From: Chthonomonadaceae bacterium
Lineage (GTDB): Bacteria; Armatimonadota; Chthonomonadetes; Chthonomonadales; Chthonomonadaceae
NCBI GenBank assembly: GCA_014377395.1
Contig: JACMPS010000453.1
Span: 1-14,960 of the forward strand
DNA: 14,960 nt
Direction: 5' to 3'
In this document: positions 1-6,923 of the stretch, piece after piece
How the letters are laid out: every line of letters begins with the position of its first letter
How positions within the stretch are numbered: position 1 is the stretch's first letter
The notes under the pieces: generated by a model
What the model saw: only the letters and a program-made list of their open reading frames with translations
What the model was told of the DNA's origin: nothing
The model's database searches: none
Translations under genes and position numbers: made by a program

Positions 1-1
1 C

Positions 2-694
2 TTAGTTCCTGCGGGATCGGGCGGCTCGATCAATTATCCTTTGTGGTGTATCGCAGTCGAGACACAGATTTATCTGCTGTTTCCTCTTATTGCGATACTC
101 CTCCAAAAACGGGGTCCGAAGGTGACGATGTGGGGACTGGTCGCGCTCGGCTTGGCGGCTCAAGTCGCCCTGTATCGAATCGCTCCTGACACGCGGGTGT
201 GGTATCTGGGCTGTTTCGGGTTTGGAGTGGCGGCGGCGTGGCAAAGTGTTCGGGGAAAAACAACCCTTTTCTGGACAAAAATGGGGCTTTTGCTCGGCGT
301 TCTGACACTTCTGGCATTGGTGGGTGGCGGACGAAACGGCTACGGAACTCTCAAACCGATTTTCGATTTGCTGATCGGCGGAGCGGCGGCTTTGATCATG
401 GGCGGCTGTTACGCCGACAGGGAGCAAAAGTCGGGGATCACCCGTCTGTTGTCCCTGCGTCCTCTGGAACGGGTAGGGATTTTCTCGTATAGCCTTTATC
501 TGGTTCACGCGCCTCTTTTACACCTGCACTACCTCATTTTAACCTGCCTCTTCCACTCTCCGAAACCCGAAACGATGTTCCTGCTTCTACTGTTAACGCT
601 TCCGTTGATTGTCGCCGAAGCCTACCTTTTCTTTCTCGCTTTCGAGCGTCCCTTTCTGAGCAAGAAAACGCGGGTTACTGACAAAGCGGCATAA
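2..694 (+). CDS. Acyltransferase 3 family membrane protein, C-terminal part (5' truncated by window)
   Basis: The reading frame is open to the left edge and ends in TAA, giving 230 visible residues. A TTG at 41 could be called as a start, but residues upstream of it (INYPLW) continue the family motif, so the gene begins outside the window. The stretch PLWCIAVETQIYLLFPL matches the acyltransferase-3 (OafA/NodX/YrhL) signature 'LW.L.vE.qFYL.fPl'. About six hydrophobic helices follow, as expected for this multi-pass inner-membrane family, which moves acyl groups onto sugars of surface polysaccharide or lipid. The last helix (LLLLLTLPLIVAEAYLFFLAF) is followed by a short basic tail, so the C-terminus looks intact. 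The acceptor sugar cannot be inferred, because the only neighbour in view is an unrelated toxin-antitoxin pair. Confidence 0.85.
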   Translation, partial: LVPAGSGGSINYPLWCIAVETQIYLLFPLIAILLQKRGPKVTMWGLVALGLAAQVALYRIAPDTRVWYLGCFGFGVAAAWQSVRGKTTLFWTKMGLLLGVLTLLALVGGGRNGYGTLKPIFDLLIGGAAALIMGGCYADREQKSGITRLLSLRPLERVGIFSYSLYLVHAPLLHLHYLILTCLFHSPKPETMFLLLLLTLPLIVAEAYLFFLAFERPFLSKKTRVTDKAA

Positions 695-741
695 TCTGCT
701 TGAAGCAAGGGGGCGGTGCATTGAAGACTGTAGCGAATTTA

Positions 742-784
742 GACCCCCTCCTAACCTCCCCCTTGCACAAGGGGAAGAGACCCG
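742..784. repeat. Palindromic intergenic repeat (C-rich/G-rich hairpin type)
   Basis: A C-rich run leads into a perfect 7-bp stem, CCCCTTG at 759-765 with CAAGGGG at 768-774 and a 2-nt loop. A similar element (CCCTT....AAGGGGAGGGTTAGGG) lies at 4840-4879. Such C-rich arms closing on AAGGGG-type arms are typical of dispersed intergenic palindromes. The family name is not known to me. Confidence 0.55.
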
Positions 785-845
785 ATTGGTGCGCTTACTT
801 TCCTGAACATGAGGGGAGGGAAAAGAGGGAACGACTCCTTGAATT

Positions 846-900
846 GACTCCCCTCTCCCTAATGAGCCTAAGCGAGTGGCAGGGAGAGGGATTGGGGTGA
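846..900. repeat. Palindromic intergenic repeat, 10-bp perfect stem
   Basis: CCCTCTCCCT at 851-860 pairs perfectly with AGGGAGAGGG at 881-890. The 20-nt loop contains a second small stem (GCC 866-868 with GGC 878-880). GGGGTGAGGG follows. No T-run follows the stem, so it is more likely a repeat unit than an intrinsic terminator. A relative in inverse orientation is at 14818-14899. Confidence 0.6.
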
Positions 901-933
901 GGGCGAAAAGTGACGCTCCAATTATTTTGGATA

Positions 934-962
934 TTGCGATTATTTCGTTTGCGTGGTATCCT
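934..962 (+). promoter_or_regulatory. Possible sigma-70 promoter of the HTH/PIN operon
   Basis: A -35-like TTGCGA (934-939) is separated by 17 bp from a -10-like TATCCT (957-962). This would start transcription near 970, about 26 nt before the ATG at 996. The boxes are only partial matches, so this is a weak prediction. Confidence 0.35.
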
Positions 963-995
963 GTAAATAGAAATTCTTTTTATTGGAGAAACCCC

Positions 996-1463
996 ATGTC
1001 CACACGAAATCTTGTCCGAAATGAAGCCATTGCACTCAGCGATGAAGACGCACACATTGCCAGACAGTCCCGTCAAGCCCTTGCATCTCTGATCAAAAAC
1101 GATCAAAAAGTCCGTCTCCATGTTCATGCTGAAGGAGCGTCCCACGAGGAAATTGCTCTGCCTCTCTCCGTTTCTAAACTGTTGCTGGAAGCCCTCGAAG
1201 AGATTGGCAAAGGCAACGAGGTAATCCTTGTTTCAACGGATGCCGAACTCAGCACACAGCAGGCGGCGGACATGGCGCGGGTGTCACGTCCCTTTTTCGT
1301 CAAACTGCTGGAAGAGGGAAAACTTCCTTATCGCAAAGTAGGAGCGCACCGCCGTATTCTCCACTCAGACCTGATGCGGTTTCTTGAAGACTATCAAAAA
1401 TCCGCCCATATCGCTCTGGACGAAATGACGTCGGAAGCGCAGAGCCTCGGACTTTACGAATGA
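996..1463 (+). CDS. Excisionase-type HTH protein, probable antitoxin of a PIN-domain toxin
   Basis: The ATG at 996 was chosen over an upstream in-frame start because GGAG lies 7-10 nt before it and the upstream codons run through repeat DNA. The product is 155 residues. Residues 85-132 (LSTQQAADMARVSRPFFVKL, then GKLPYRKVGAHRRI) form the MerR/excisionase-like helix-turn-helix (HTH_17). The N-terminal 80 residues form an alpha/beta region without a motif I recognise. The stop overlaps the next start as ATGA, so the two genes are translationally coupled. In known pairs of this architecture the HTH protein neutralises the PIN RNase and represses the operon. That role is inferred from context, not shown by the sequence. 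Confidence 0.8.
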   Translation: MSTRNLVRNEAIALSDEDAHIARQSRQALASLIKNDQKVRLHVHAEGASHEEIALPLSVSKLLLEALEEIGKGNEVILVSTDAELSTQQAADMARVSRPFFVKLLEEGKLPYRKVGAHRRILHSDLMRFLEDYQKSAHIALDEMTSEAQSLGLYE

Positions 1464-2017
1464 AGAGTGCCGTCATGGATGCCTGCGTTCTTTACTCCGC
1501 TTTTCTCAGAGATTTGACGATGCGCCTTACGGTAGCCATTGTCTTTCAGCCGAAATGGACAGAACAAATTCACGACGAATGGATGCGAAACGTTCTCCTC
1601 AATCGCCCTGACTTAGCGCGAGAGCCGTTGGAGAGAACCCGCAATTTGATGAATCACTGGGGACGCGACTGTATTGTCACCGAGTACGAGGCACTGATTC
1701 CTACACTTTCGCTCCCCGATGCCGATGATCGCCACGTCCTTGCCGCCGCAATCAGAGCGAAAGCCCCGGTGATCGTGACCTTCAATCTCTCCGATTTTCC
1801 GGAGACGGTGCTTTCGCCTTATGGAATTGTCGCACTTCACCCGGATGTCTTTCTCTGTCAACTCATGGACGAGGAAGAAGAGCGGTTTCTCGTCGGGGTT
1901 CAACGTCATCGCGCCTCTTTGCATCGTCCGCCCCAAACCGAGACCGAATACCTCCAAGCCCTGAAACGAAACCGCCTCCCCACTCTGGCGGAGCGTCTTC
2001 TTTCCTTCACGTTTTGA
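1460..2017 (+). CDS. PIN-domain protein, probable RNase toxin (PIN_3 type)
   Basis: This 185-residue protein begins at an ATG sharing the ATGA overlap with the HTH gene. PIN features are in order: an N-terminal strand with Asp7 (AVMDACVLYSAFLRD), Glu40 in the segment EQIHDEW, the acidic cluster PDADDRHVLAAA at 86-97 with Asp87/89/90, and VTFNLSDFP at 106-114. These are the expected metal-binding positions of a PIN nuclease, so it should be catalytically competent. The motif set fits the PIN_3 family, usually found with HTH or excisionase-like partners. At 185 residues it is longer than classical VapC (about 130), with a C-terminal helical extension from about 130. The likely role is Mg-dependent RNA cleavage by a type II toxin. 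The target RNA is unknown. Confidence 0.82.
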   Translation: MKSAVMDACVLYSAFLRDLTMRLTVAIVFQPKWTEQIHDEWMRNVLLNRPDLAREPLERTRNLMNHWGRDCIVTEYEALIPTLSLPDADDRHVLAAAIRAKAPVIVTFNLSDFPETVLSPYGIVALHPDVFLCQLMDEEEERFLVGVQRHRASLHRPPQTETEYLQALKRNRLPTLAERLLSFTF

Positions 2018-2093
2018 TAGGTGTGATGCCGCATTAGTTGTCACCCCTCTGTGGCTCTCCTCTATAGACTCTCAGTAACTTTTAGGTGTCAAA

Positions 2094-2126
2094 ATCGTCT
2101 TATTGGGTTATATCGTCTTATTGAGT
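2094..2126 (+). repeat. Two direct copies of ATCGTCTTATTGRGT
   Basis: Fifteen-base copies lie at 2094-2108 and 2112-2126, differing at one base and set 18 bp apart. They overlap the -35 region and spacer of the likely pilin promoter, so they could be tandem operator half-sites. Confidence 0.6.
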
Positions 2127-2132
2127 CATAAT
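2103..2132 (+). promoter_or_regulatory. Candidate promoter of the pseudopilin gene
   Basis: TTGGGT (2103-2108) and CATAAT (2127-2132) are 18 bp apart. The -10 matches consensus at five of six positions and the -35 at three. Transcription would begin near 2139, leaving a leader of about 68 nt. The second copy of the 15-bp direct repeat fills the spacer. Confidence 0.4.
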
Positions 2133-2206
2133 GAGAGAAATGTGCGGGCTAAAGAGCGAGTTTGGAATGAATAAATGCCCTGCACGGAGAAAGAGGAGCC
2201 GCCCCT

Positions 2207-3058
2207 ATGGTGCGTCGTATTAAAGGTTTTACGCTCATCGAATTGCTTGTCGTGATCGCAATTATCGCTATTCTTGCTGCTATTTTATTCCCTGTTTTCG
2301 CACAAGCACGAGAGAAAGCCCGTCAAACCTCATGCCTTTCTAACCTGAAACAAGTCAGTCTCGGCGTGATGATGTATACGCAGGATTATGACGAGTCTTT
2401 TCCGATGGGTTCTTACATTCTGGGAACGATGACAGCCGCCGTGACCTGGCAAGACCTGACCGAACCCTACATCAAAGCGGGAGCCGGAGCCACCGGAGCC
2501 AACCTTGTCGGGCGCATCGAAGCCCCATTCTGGGTTTGTCCAAGCATCAGCCAGAACGCACAAAATTTGCCGATGGCGGCAGGGGACAGACAGCCCTTTG
2601 CAACGGCGGGGGTTTCCCCGGTCAGCAATTTCTATTCCAAAGCATTCAGTTACGTCAACAACAGTAATCTGATGCCGACGATGCACCGTGCCGCCCCCGC
2701 ACTGGGCTGGTTCCCGCTTGGAATTCAAGCGTTGCCTTCGGTTGAGGCTCCTGCCAATCGGGTGCTGGCGTGTGAGGGCATGGGCTACGTCGGCAACACG
2801 GGCGGCGATGATTGGACCACTCAGTGCACGGGCGTCGAGACAGGTTTTCCCAATTTGCCCGGACGCTTGCTTGGTCATGCCGACAACTACTGCGGCGCAC
2901 GGTATCGCCATAGTGGGGGCGCGGTCTATGCAATGGCGGACGGTCACGCGAAGTGGTTTAAGGCTCCCGGAAATTCGTGGCGAGCGCAAAGCACGTCGGG
3001 AGCCGCCTGGAAAAAATCGCTGGCTCCAAATGCTCAAGTTTGGTTTCGAGAAGATTGA
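2207..3058 (+). CDS. Type IV pilin-like DUF1559 protein with H-X9-DG domain
   Basis: The ATG at 2207 follows an AAGAGGAG ribosome site. The 283-residue product starts with a short basic leader MVRRIKG, cut by prepilin peptidase before Phe8. Glu12 is the conserved +5 glutamate, and a roughly 20-residue hydrophobic helix follows. FPVFAQAREKARQTSC is the usual DUF1559 continuation. Near the C-terminus, His235 is followed by exactly nine residues and then Asp245-Gly246, the H-X9-DG signature. Cysteines at 43, 111, 189, 207 and 229 may form disulfides. Such proteins occur in many copies in Armatimonadota, Planctomycetes and Verrucomicrobia. They are thought to be pseudopilins of secretion- or pilus-like systems, and their precise role is unknown. 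No pilus assembly genes are nearby. A terminator directly follows. Confidence 0.92.
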   Translation: MVRRIKGFTLIELLVVIAIIAILAAILFPVFAQAREKARQTSCLSNLKQVSLGVMMYTQDYDESFPMGSYILGTMTAAVTWQDLTEPYIKAGAGATGANLVGRIEAPFWVCPSISQNAQNLPMAAGDRQPFATAGVSPVSNFYSKAFSYVNNSNLMPTMHRAAPALGWFPLGIQALPSVEAPANRVLACEGMGYVGNTGGDDWTTQCTGVETGFPNLPGRLLGHADNYCGARYRHSGGAVYAMADGHAKWFKAPGNSWRAQSTSGAAWKKSLAPNAQVWFRED

Positions 3059-3076
3059 TTATTCTCTCTTCTGTGC

Positions 3077-3113
3077 AAACCGTCCTTCTCACTTTTTGCG
3101 GAGGACGGTTTTT
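3077..3113 (+). terminator. Intrinsic terminator after the pseudopilin gene
   Basis: AAACCGTCC (3077-3085) pairs perfectly over 9 bp with GGACGGTTT (3103-3111) around a 17-nt loop, and the stem runs into a five-T tract at 3109-3113. It lies 19 nt after the pilin stop. Confidence 0.85.
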
Positions 3114-3219
3114 GCTTGCGTGTCGGGGGAAAACCGGGTACTGTAAAGGGGAAAAGTGAGAGAAGCAAACGCTCTTCATCTGTTTCTCGAATCTGTGTTT
3201 ACAGGAGACCTCCCCTACG

Positions 3220-4011
3220 GTGAAAAGTTCCTCTCGATCTCAAACGATTGGTCTGGTGGCTGTCGCTGGCATAATTGCTCTCGGTATGGCGGGGAAAGCC
3301 TATCAGCAAAGGCGCGTGACAACGCTTCCGCCTATTGTGCTGAACGACCCGACAAACAAGGCTTCTCTGACCCCGCCTCTTCTGGATGTCCCCGCTCTTC
3401 CTCCGATTCTAAAAGCGAAAACAACGGCGGTTCTTCCTTCCAAAATGGAAGAGGCTTTTCCCGTGAAGCCCTCCGAAATCGTGGTCCATGTCACCGGCGC
3501 CGTGAAGAAGCCGGGAGTGTACCACCTGTCTCCACAGGCAAGAGAAGAGGACGCCGTGAAAGCCGCCGGGGGAGTGCTTGCCTCCGCAAATGTTCACGCG
3601 CTCAACCTTGCCGCTCATGCCGAGGACGGAAGCCAAATTCATGTTCCCACAAAGAAGGAAGCACCTCCTCAATCATCTCCCGACCCGGAAACGCTTGTCA
3701 GGCACGATCCGGCAGTCACGAAAAGCATGTCTTCCGCTCGTGTGACTCCCACTTCGGTAAAAGCGTCAAAGGGAACCTCTTCGGGCAAGGGAGACAAACT
3801 TACTCCCGAATCAAAAGAAAAAATTAACTTGAACACGGCAGGTGGCGATGAACTACAACGACTTCCCGGCATCGGACCCGCAATGGCGGAACGGGTGCTG
3901 GCTTACCGTAAAGAGGCGGGCGGCTTTAAGACAATCGAGGAGATGATGCAGGTAAAGGGGATCGGGGAGAAAAAATACGCGAAAATGGAGCGTTTTCTGC
4001 GGGTAAAATAA
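3220..4011 (+). CDS. comEA: ComEA-type DNA-binding protein (SLBB + helix-hairpin-helix)
   Basis: GTG at 3220 is the likely start, with AGGAGA at 3203-3208. The 263-residue protein has a basic N-terminus and one membrane helix at about 9-26. A Pro-rich linker follows, then an SLBB domain at 86-143 (IVVHVTGAVKKPGVYHL). After a low-complexity Ser/Thr/Lys/Pro linker (about 144-198) come paired helix-hairpin-helix motifs at 201-263 (INLNTAGGDELQRLPGIGPA, then MMQVKGIGEKKYAKME). This is the full ComEA architecture: a membrane-anchored, outward-facing receptor that binds double-stranded DNA and passes it to ComEC during natural transformation. The linker is longer than in short Gram-negative ComEA and resembles the Bacillus type. 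comEC is not in the window. Confidence 0.92.
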   Translation: MKSSSRSQTIGLVAVAGIIALGMAGKAYQQRRVTTLPPIVLNDPTNKASLTPPLLDVPALPPILKAKTTAVLPSKMEEAFPVKPSEIVVHVTGAVKKPGVYHLSPQAREEDAVKAAGGVLASANVHALNLAAHAEDGSQIHVPTKKEAPPQSSPDPETLVRHDPAVTKSMSSARVTPTSVKASKGTSSGKGDKLTPESKEKINLNTAGGDELQRLPGIGPAMAERVLAYRKEAGGFKTIEEMMQVKGIGEKKYAKMERFLRVK

Positions 4012-4081
4012 AGAGCGGTCACATAAGAAAATTGTATTCAGGTAGAGACAACGAAAGAGAAAAAGACGGAAAGAGGAAAAT

Positions 4082-4819
4082 TTGGATAAGATATTAGACG
4101 GTGTGATCGAGTTTCATGAGAGCATCACCAAAAAGGAACGCCCTAAGTTTGCGAAATTAGTGGAGGAGGGGCAGTCGCCTCGTGCTTTGTTTATCACCTG
4201 TGCCGACTCACGGATCGTCCCGAACGAAATCACACACACGGATTACGGCGATCTCTTTTTGATCCGAAATATCGGCAATCTGATCCCGCCTTACAAAGCC
4301 GTTCAGAACGGACACGCCGACACCTCCGTTGCGGCGGCAATCGAGTATTCCTTGAACAATCTCGGTATTCGGAACATTATCGTTTGTGGACATTCGGACT
4401 GTGGGGCGATGAAAGCCGTCACCAACTACAAAAGTCTGCCGGAAGATTCGCCGCTACGTGCCTGGATGTCGAGTGCGGAGGAAGCCCTCCGAAACCTCAC
4501 TGAAGGCGAGATATTAGACGATTCGCTCTCGGCAATCAATCAACTCGCTCAACTTAACGTGCTTGTGCAAATCGAACACCTTAAGCAATACCCGATTGTA
4601 CGTGAAAAATTGGAGGCGGGCGAACTCGATCTGCACGGATTTTTCATTAAGATCGAGGACGCCGAAGTTCAGGTTTATCACCCCGGCAGAAACCGCTTTG
4701 TCAAGATTGATCATGAGGCGGTTCAGGAACTGAAATTTATTCGCACGATGCTGGATCGCACCCCGGAACTGCGCTTGAACCTGCACGACGCGGAAGTTTT
4801 CACGCACAGTGAGGGGTAG
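4082..4819 (+). CDS. Beta-class carbonic anhydrase
   Basis: The start is a TTG at 4082, supported by AGAGGA about 6 nt upstream and by the protein beginning directly with the first helix. The enzyme interconverts CO2 and bicarbonate in the cytoplasm. Zinc ligands are Cys40 in CADSR, His104 and Cys107 in CGHSDCGAM. The Asp42-Arg44 catalytic dyad is present, and IRNIGNL at 61-67 is the usual following motif. The 245 residues cover the whole family length. The gene follows comEA by 70 bp on the same strand with no clear terminator between, so cotranscription is possible, though the functions are unrelated. Likely roles are pH balance or bicarbonate supply for carboxylases. Confidence 0.94.
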   Translation: MDKILDGVIEFHESITKKERPKFAKLVEEGQSPRALFITCADSRIVPNEITHTDYGDLFLIRNIGNLIPPYKAVQNGHADTSVAAAIEYSLNNLGIRNIIVCGHSDCGAMKAVTNYKSLPEDSPLRAWMSSAEEALRNLTEGEILDDSLSAINQLAQLNVLVQIEHLKQYPIVREKLEAGELDLHGFFIKIEDAEVQVYHPGRNRFVKIDHEAVQELKFIRTMLDRTPELRLNLHDAEVFTHSEG

Positions 4820-4839
4820 ATTTGATAGAGCCGTATTCG

Positions 4840-4879
4840 CTCCCTACCCTTATGCAAGGGGAGGGTTAGGGTGGGGTTA
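4840..4879. repeat. Palindromic intergenic repeat after the carbonic anhydrase gene
   Basis: CCCTT (4847-4851) and AAGGG (4856-4860) form a hairpin with an ATGC loop. The flanks CTCCC and GGGGAGGGTTAGGGTGGGG extend the C-rich/G-rich symmetry. It resembles the element at 742-784 and has no terminator T-run. Confidence 0.55.
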
Positions 4880-4886
4880 GAAAGTG

Positions 4887-4991
4887 TGGTAAATCGTCAA
4901 CGATTTGCTAGGAAGCAACGGTGTTGATTGCGTCAAGGGTTTTGATAAATTTAGACGGTTTTGCATCAACGGTGTTGATCGCACCAACGGT
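4887..4991. repeat. Degenerate 18-bp tandem repeat array
   Basis: Five degenerate 18-bp units at 4887-4904, 4905-4922, 4923-4940, then after a 33-bp stretch (4941-4973) 4974-4991, approximate GTTGATTGCGTCAACGGT. The 33-bp stretch ends in a partial unit. CAACGGTGTTGAT occurs exactly at 4916-4928 and 4967-4979. On the minus strand a unit reads as TVDAIN, but no convincing gene contains it. Confidence 0.6.
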
Positions 4992-5046
4992 CTGAAGACC
5001 GCCGCTAAGCACCTGCAGTGAAGGCGTCCTTCGGACGCGACGCAGG
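4988..5046. repeat. Run of hairpins upstream of the two-TM gene
   Basis: CGGTC-TGAA-GACCG (4988-5001) is followed by GCGTCC (5024-5029) pairing with GGACGC (5033-5038). The latter lies inside an outer stem of CCTGC (5012-5016) and GCAGG (5042-5046). This could be a structured leader or an intergenic palindrome. It ends directly before the ribosome site of the next gene. Confidence 0.5.
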
Positions 5047-5057
5047 CAGGGGAAACC

Positions 5058-5822
5058 ATGAGGACGAAGAAACCGGAATTGCTCTCCAGAGACGCCACAC
5101 CTGCTGAAATCGAAGCGGCTATTGACGCCCATTGTAAGAGGCAAGGGCGTCCTTCTGCCTTGCGTTTTACGGTGGCGGCTTCAATAGGGCTTGTATGCCT
5201 TGTCGCTATTCCCATTCGATGTATTTATTTGCACCTTTATGTGCAAGCACTTGTTTCCTATCTTTTCATCATGGGTTGTTTTGGTCTCATTATCACTCGT
5301 TCACTCCTCCAGGTCAAATCGCTTTTTAGAATGGGTAGACGGTTTCTGGATCAGGCGGCACCTCTCACATTTCGTCAAACCTTGATTGGTTATTCCTATG
5401 CCTCGAAAAAGCAAAAGAAACAATCTCTGGAAAGGGTTCTGCAAACTCTACGTGAAGTCTCTGAGGAAGAGGTTGCAACTCTGGCTCCGAAGGAACGCAC
5501 CGTCTTTTTGCAGGTTTTTCTGAATTATTCCGCTTCTAAGATTGTGCTTGAGACAATGAATCTGGCGCGAAGACTGGAATTGGTGGAGGCTTTACCGTTT
5601 CTGGAGGGGATTACCCGAAGACAGTCGGAATTGTACCGGAATCGTGAAGTTTGCATAAGGGCTAAAGAGGTTGCCGAGTTTTTGCGTCCCCTTGCCGCCC
5701 TCCAGAGAACGGAAGCGCAACTGCTTCGTCCTGCCCCCGCTACCACTCCCTCTGAACAACTACTTCGTGTCCCGCAAGAAATGAGTGAGCCAGAAATCAA
5801 TCTCTTACGTCCTGTAGAATAG
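5058..5822 (+). CDS. Unrecognised two-TM membrane protein with repeated C-terminal LLRP motifs
   Basis: The ATG at 5058 follows a GGCAGGGGA ribosome site. The 254-residue product is not a family I recognise. Residues 1-35 are charged and soluble. Two hydrophobic helices follow at about 36-57 and 60-82, closely spaced as a hairpin. A helical, basic soluble domain covers about 90-215, and the tail carries QLLRPA (221-226), QLLRVP (234-239) and NLLRPV (248-253) at 13-14 residue spacing. The two-helix hairpin places both termini on the same side, probably the cytoplasm. Downstream, beyond an IS, lies the damaged MotA/TolQ/ExbB-like gene on the same strand. The two may once have been an operon, so this could be a partner of that channel, but this rests on position only. 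Confidence 0.7.
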   Translation: MRTKKPELLSRDATPAEIEAAIDAHCKRQGRPSALRFTVAASIGLVCLVAIPIRCIYLHLYVQALVSYLFIMGCFGLIITRSLLQVKSLFRMGRRFLDQAAPLTFRQTLIGYSYASKKQKKQSLERVLQTLREVSEEEVATLAPKERTVFLQVFLNYSASKIVLETMNLARRLELVEALPFLEGITRRQSELYRNREVCIRAKEVAEFLRPLAALQRTEAQLLRPAPATTPSEQLLRVPQEMSEPEINLLRPVE

Positions 5823-5886
5823 CCCTTCTCTGTTTTTAAGGGGAGGACTCAGGCGATCTTTTCACGAACTTAAAAGTAGTTAGGAC

Positions 5887-6888
5887 TTACGCGGTTGTTG
5901 TCTGAGGTGTTTGCCAAACTTGTCTTGCGTGTCGGATCGCGTCCCGCAAGAGTTCACGCTTGCACTCGTACCAACTTTTGCCCGTCGCCCAGCGTTTTTG
6001 CTCTAAGCGGACAAACGCTCGCAGTGCCAGAACAATGTGATTACGTTGCGCTCGTTCGCTTCTCGCCTGACACCGCTCGACGCCGCAACATTGCTTCAAA
6101 CCCCGGTGGTACTCTTCGATGAAAAGGGCTTCGGAGGCAACGCGCTTTCGCTCTGTTTCGGTCATCGCAAGATCGCTCGTTGCCCAAAACTGAGGGTGTT
6201 CTTGGTTTGCGTCGAGGGTAACGAATACCCGAACCAGACCGTAGCCACGCAAGTAAACTTCGGCTCCTTTTTGGGGGATGGGGAGATCACGAATGGAGCA
6301 CTGCCCTTGCTGATCCAGGTTGACGAGGCGAGTGCTTTTAAGGCGCGTCAACCAGTGCCACTCTTTGTCACGGATTGCTTTGAGGTTGGATAATCCTGAG
6401 TACCAACTGTCAAAGCAAACGTATTCCGGCGTGAACCCGCGCCCCTGTGCGGTATCGAGCATCGCCCGGAAGTGCACGTTTTTGGTCATGCCGTCCACCG
6501 GCGCATTGGAGATGCGGCAGTCAAGGGGCAGTTTGGCTCCGCCATCTGTCCAGAGCAACGTGACAAGGTTGATGCCGTACACGCTGCGGTGGTGCTTTCC
6601 GCTCCAGTGTTTGTGGACGAGTTCGATGTGTCGGGCATGAGGCTTGTCGAGGGTGCTATCGTCAAGCACCAACACCCCACCTGTGCGGGTGACGAGAGCC
6701 TCGACTTCGCGCCACAGTGCCTCGGTATCAGGAGGCAATCGCTGTAACAGACGGGTATACGCATCGTGGGCAGGAGGATTATCCTGCGCTCCATCGGTGC
6801 GTGAGGCTTCGGTGAGACAAAAGGCGGTCTGTGCCGCTAACAAAAATCCGATGTAATCCTTATCGGTGACTTTCGCTGAGGTGGACAT
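5887..6888 (-). CDS. DDE transposase, IS701-like
   Basis: The 333-residue protein fills the IS, its stop lying inside the left inverted repeat. An RNase-H-like DDE core is visible: Asp76/Asp77 in VLVLDDSTLDKPH, then HWSGKHHRSVYGINLVTLLW, Asp160 in CFDSWYSG, and Glu258/Glu259 in FIEEYHRGLKQ with downstream ERCQARSERAQRNHI. This layout matches IS701-type transposases within the IS4-like group. The family call is from motif memory, so a related IS4-group family is possible. The length is close to the usual 330-430 residues and no frameshift is seen, so it should be active. Only 6 nt lie between the -10 box and the ATG, and no ribosome site is visible, so the mRNA may be nearly leaderless. Confidence 0.88.
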   Translation of the reverse strand: MSTSAKVTDKDYIGFLLAAQTAFCLTEASRTDGAQDNPPAHDAYTRLLQRLPPDTEALWREVEALVTRTGGVLVLDDSTLDKPHARHIELVHKHWSGKHHRSVYGINLVTLLWTDGGAKLPLDCRISNAPVDGMTKNVHFRAMLDTAQGRGFTPEYVCFDSWYSGLSNLKAIRDKEWHWLTRLKSTRLVNLDQQGQCSIRDLPIPQKGAEVYLRGYGLVRVFVTLDANQEHPQFWATSDLAMTETERKRVASEALFIEEYHRGLKQCCGVERCQARSERAQRNHIVLALRAFVRLEQKRWATGKSWYECKRELLRDAIRHARQVWQTPQTTTA

Positions 6889-6893
6889 CGCAA

Positions 6894-6923
6894 AGTATAA
6901 ACGCTTTTGCCCCTAACCGTCAA
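6894..6923 (-). promoter_or_regulatory. Transposase promoter at the right IS end
   Basis: Reading the minus strand, TTGACG (6923-6918) and TATACT (6899-6894) are 18 bp apart. The -35 box overlaps the inner edge of the terminal inverted repeat, a common place for autoregulation by the transposase. Confidence 0.55.

Larger units (their letters stand above)
695..995. other. Intergenic region with GC-rich palindromic repeats
   Basis: There is no convincing gene here. Open frames of up to 66 codons run through repeat sequence and lack a ribosome site or recognisable product. The stretch holds two palindromic repeat elements (listed separately) and, at its right end, the probable promoter of the toxin-antitoxin operon. 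Confidence 0.7.

Noticed and set aside
700..900. 66-codon ORF in the intergenic repeat region
   Set aside because: It is made mostly of palindromic repeat sequence and has no ribosome site.
3156..3827. 223-codon frame overlapping comEA in another phase
   Set aside because: Ser/Arg/Gly-rich low-complexity product. The ComEA frame has all domain motifs.
4887..4991. CRISPR array
   Set aside because: The units are contiguous and degenerate, with no spacers of regular length and no cas genes nearby.
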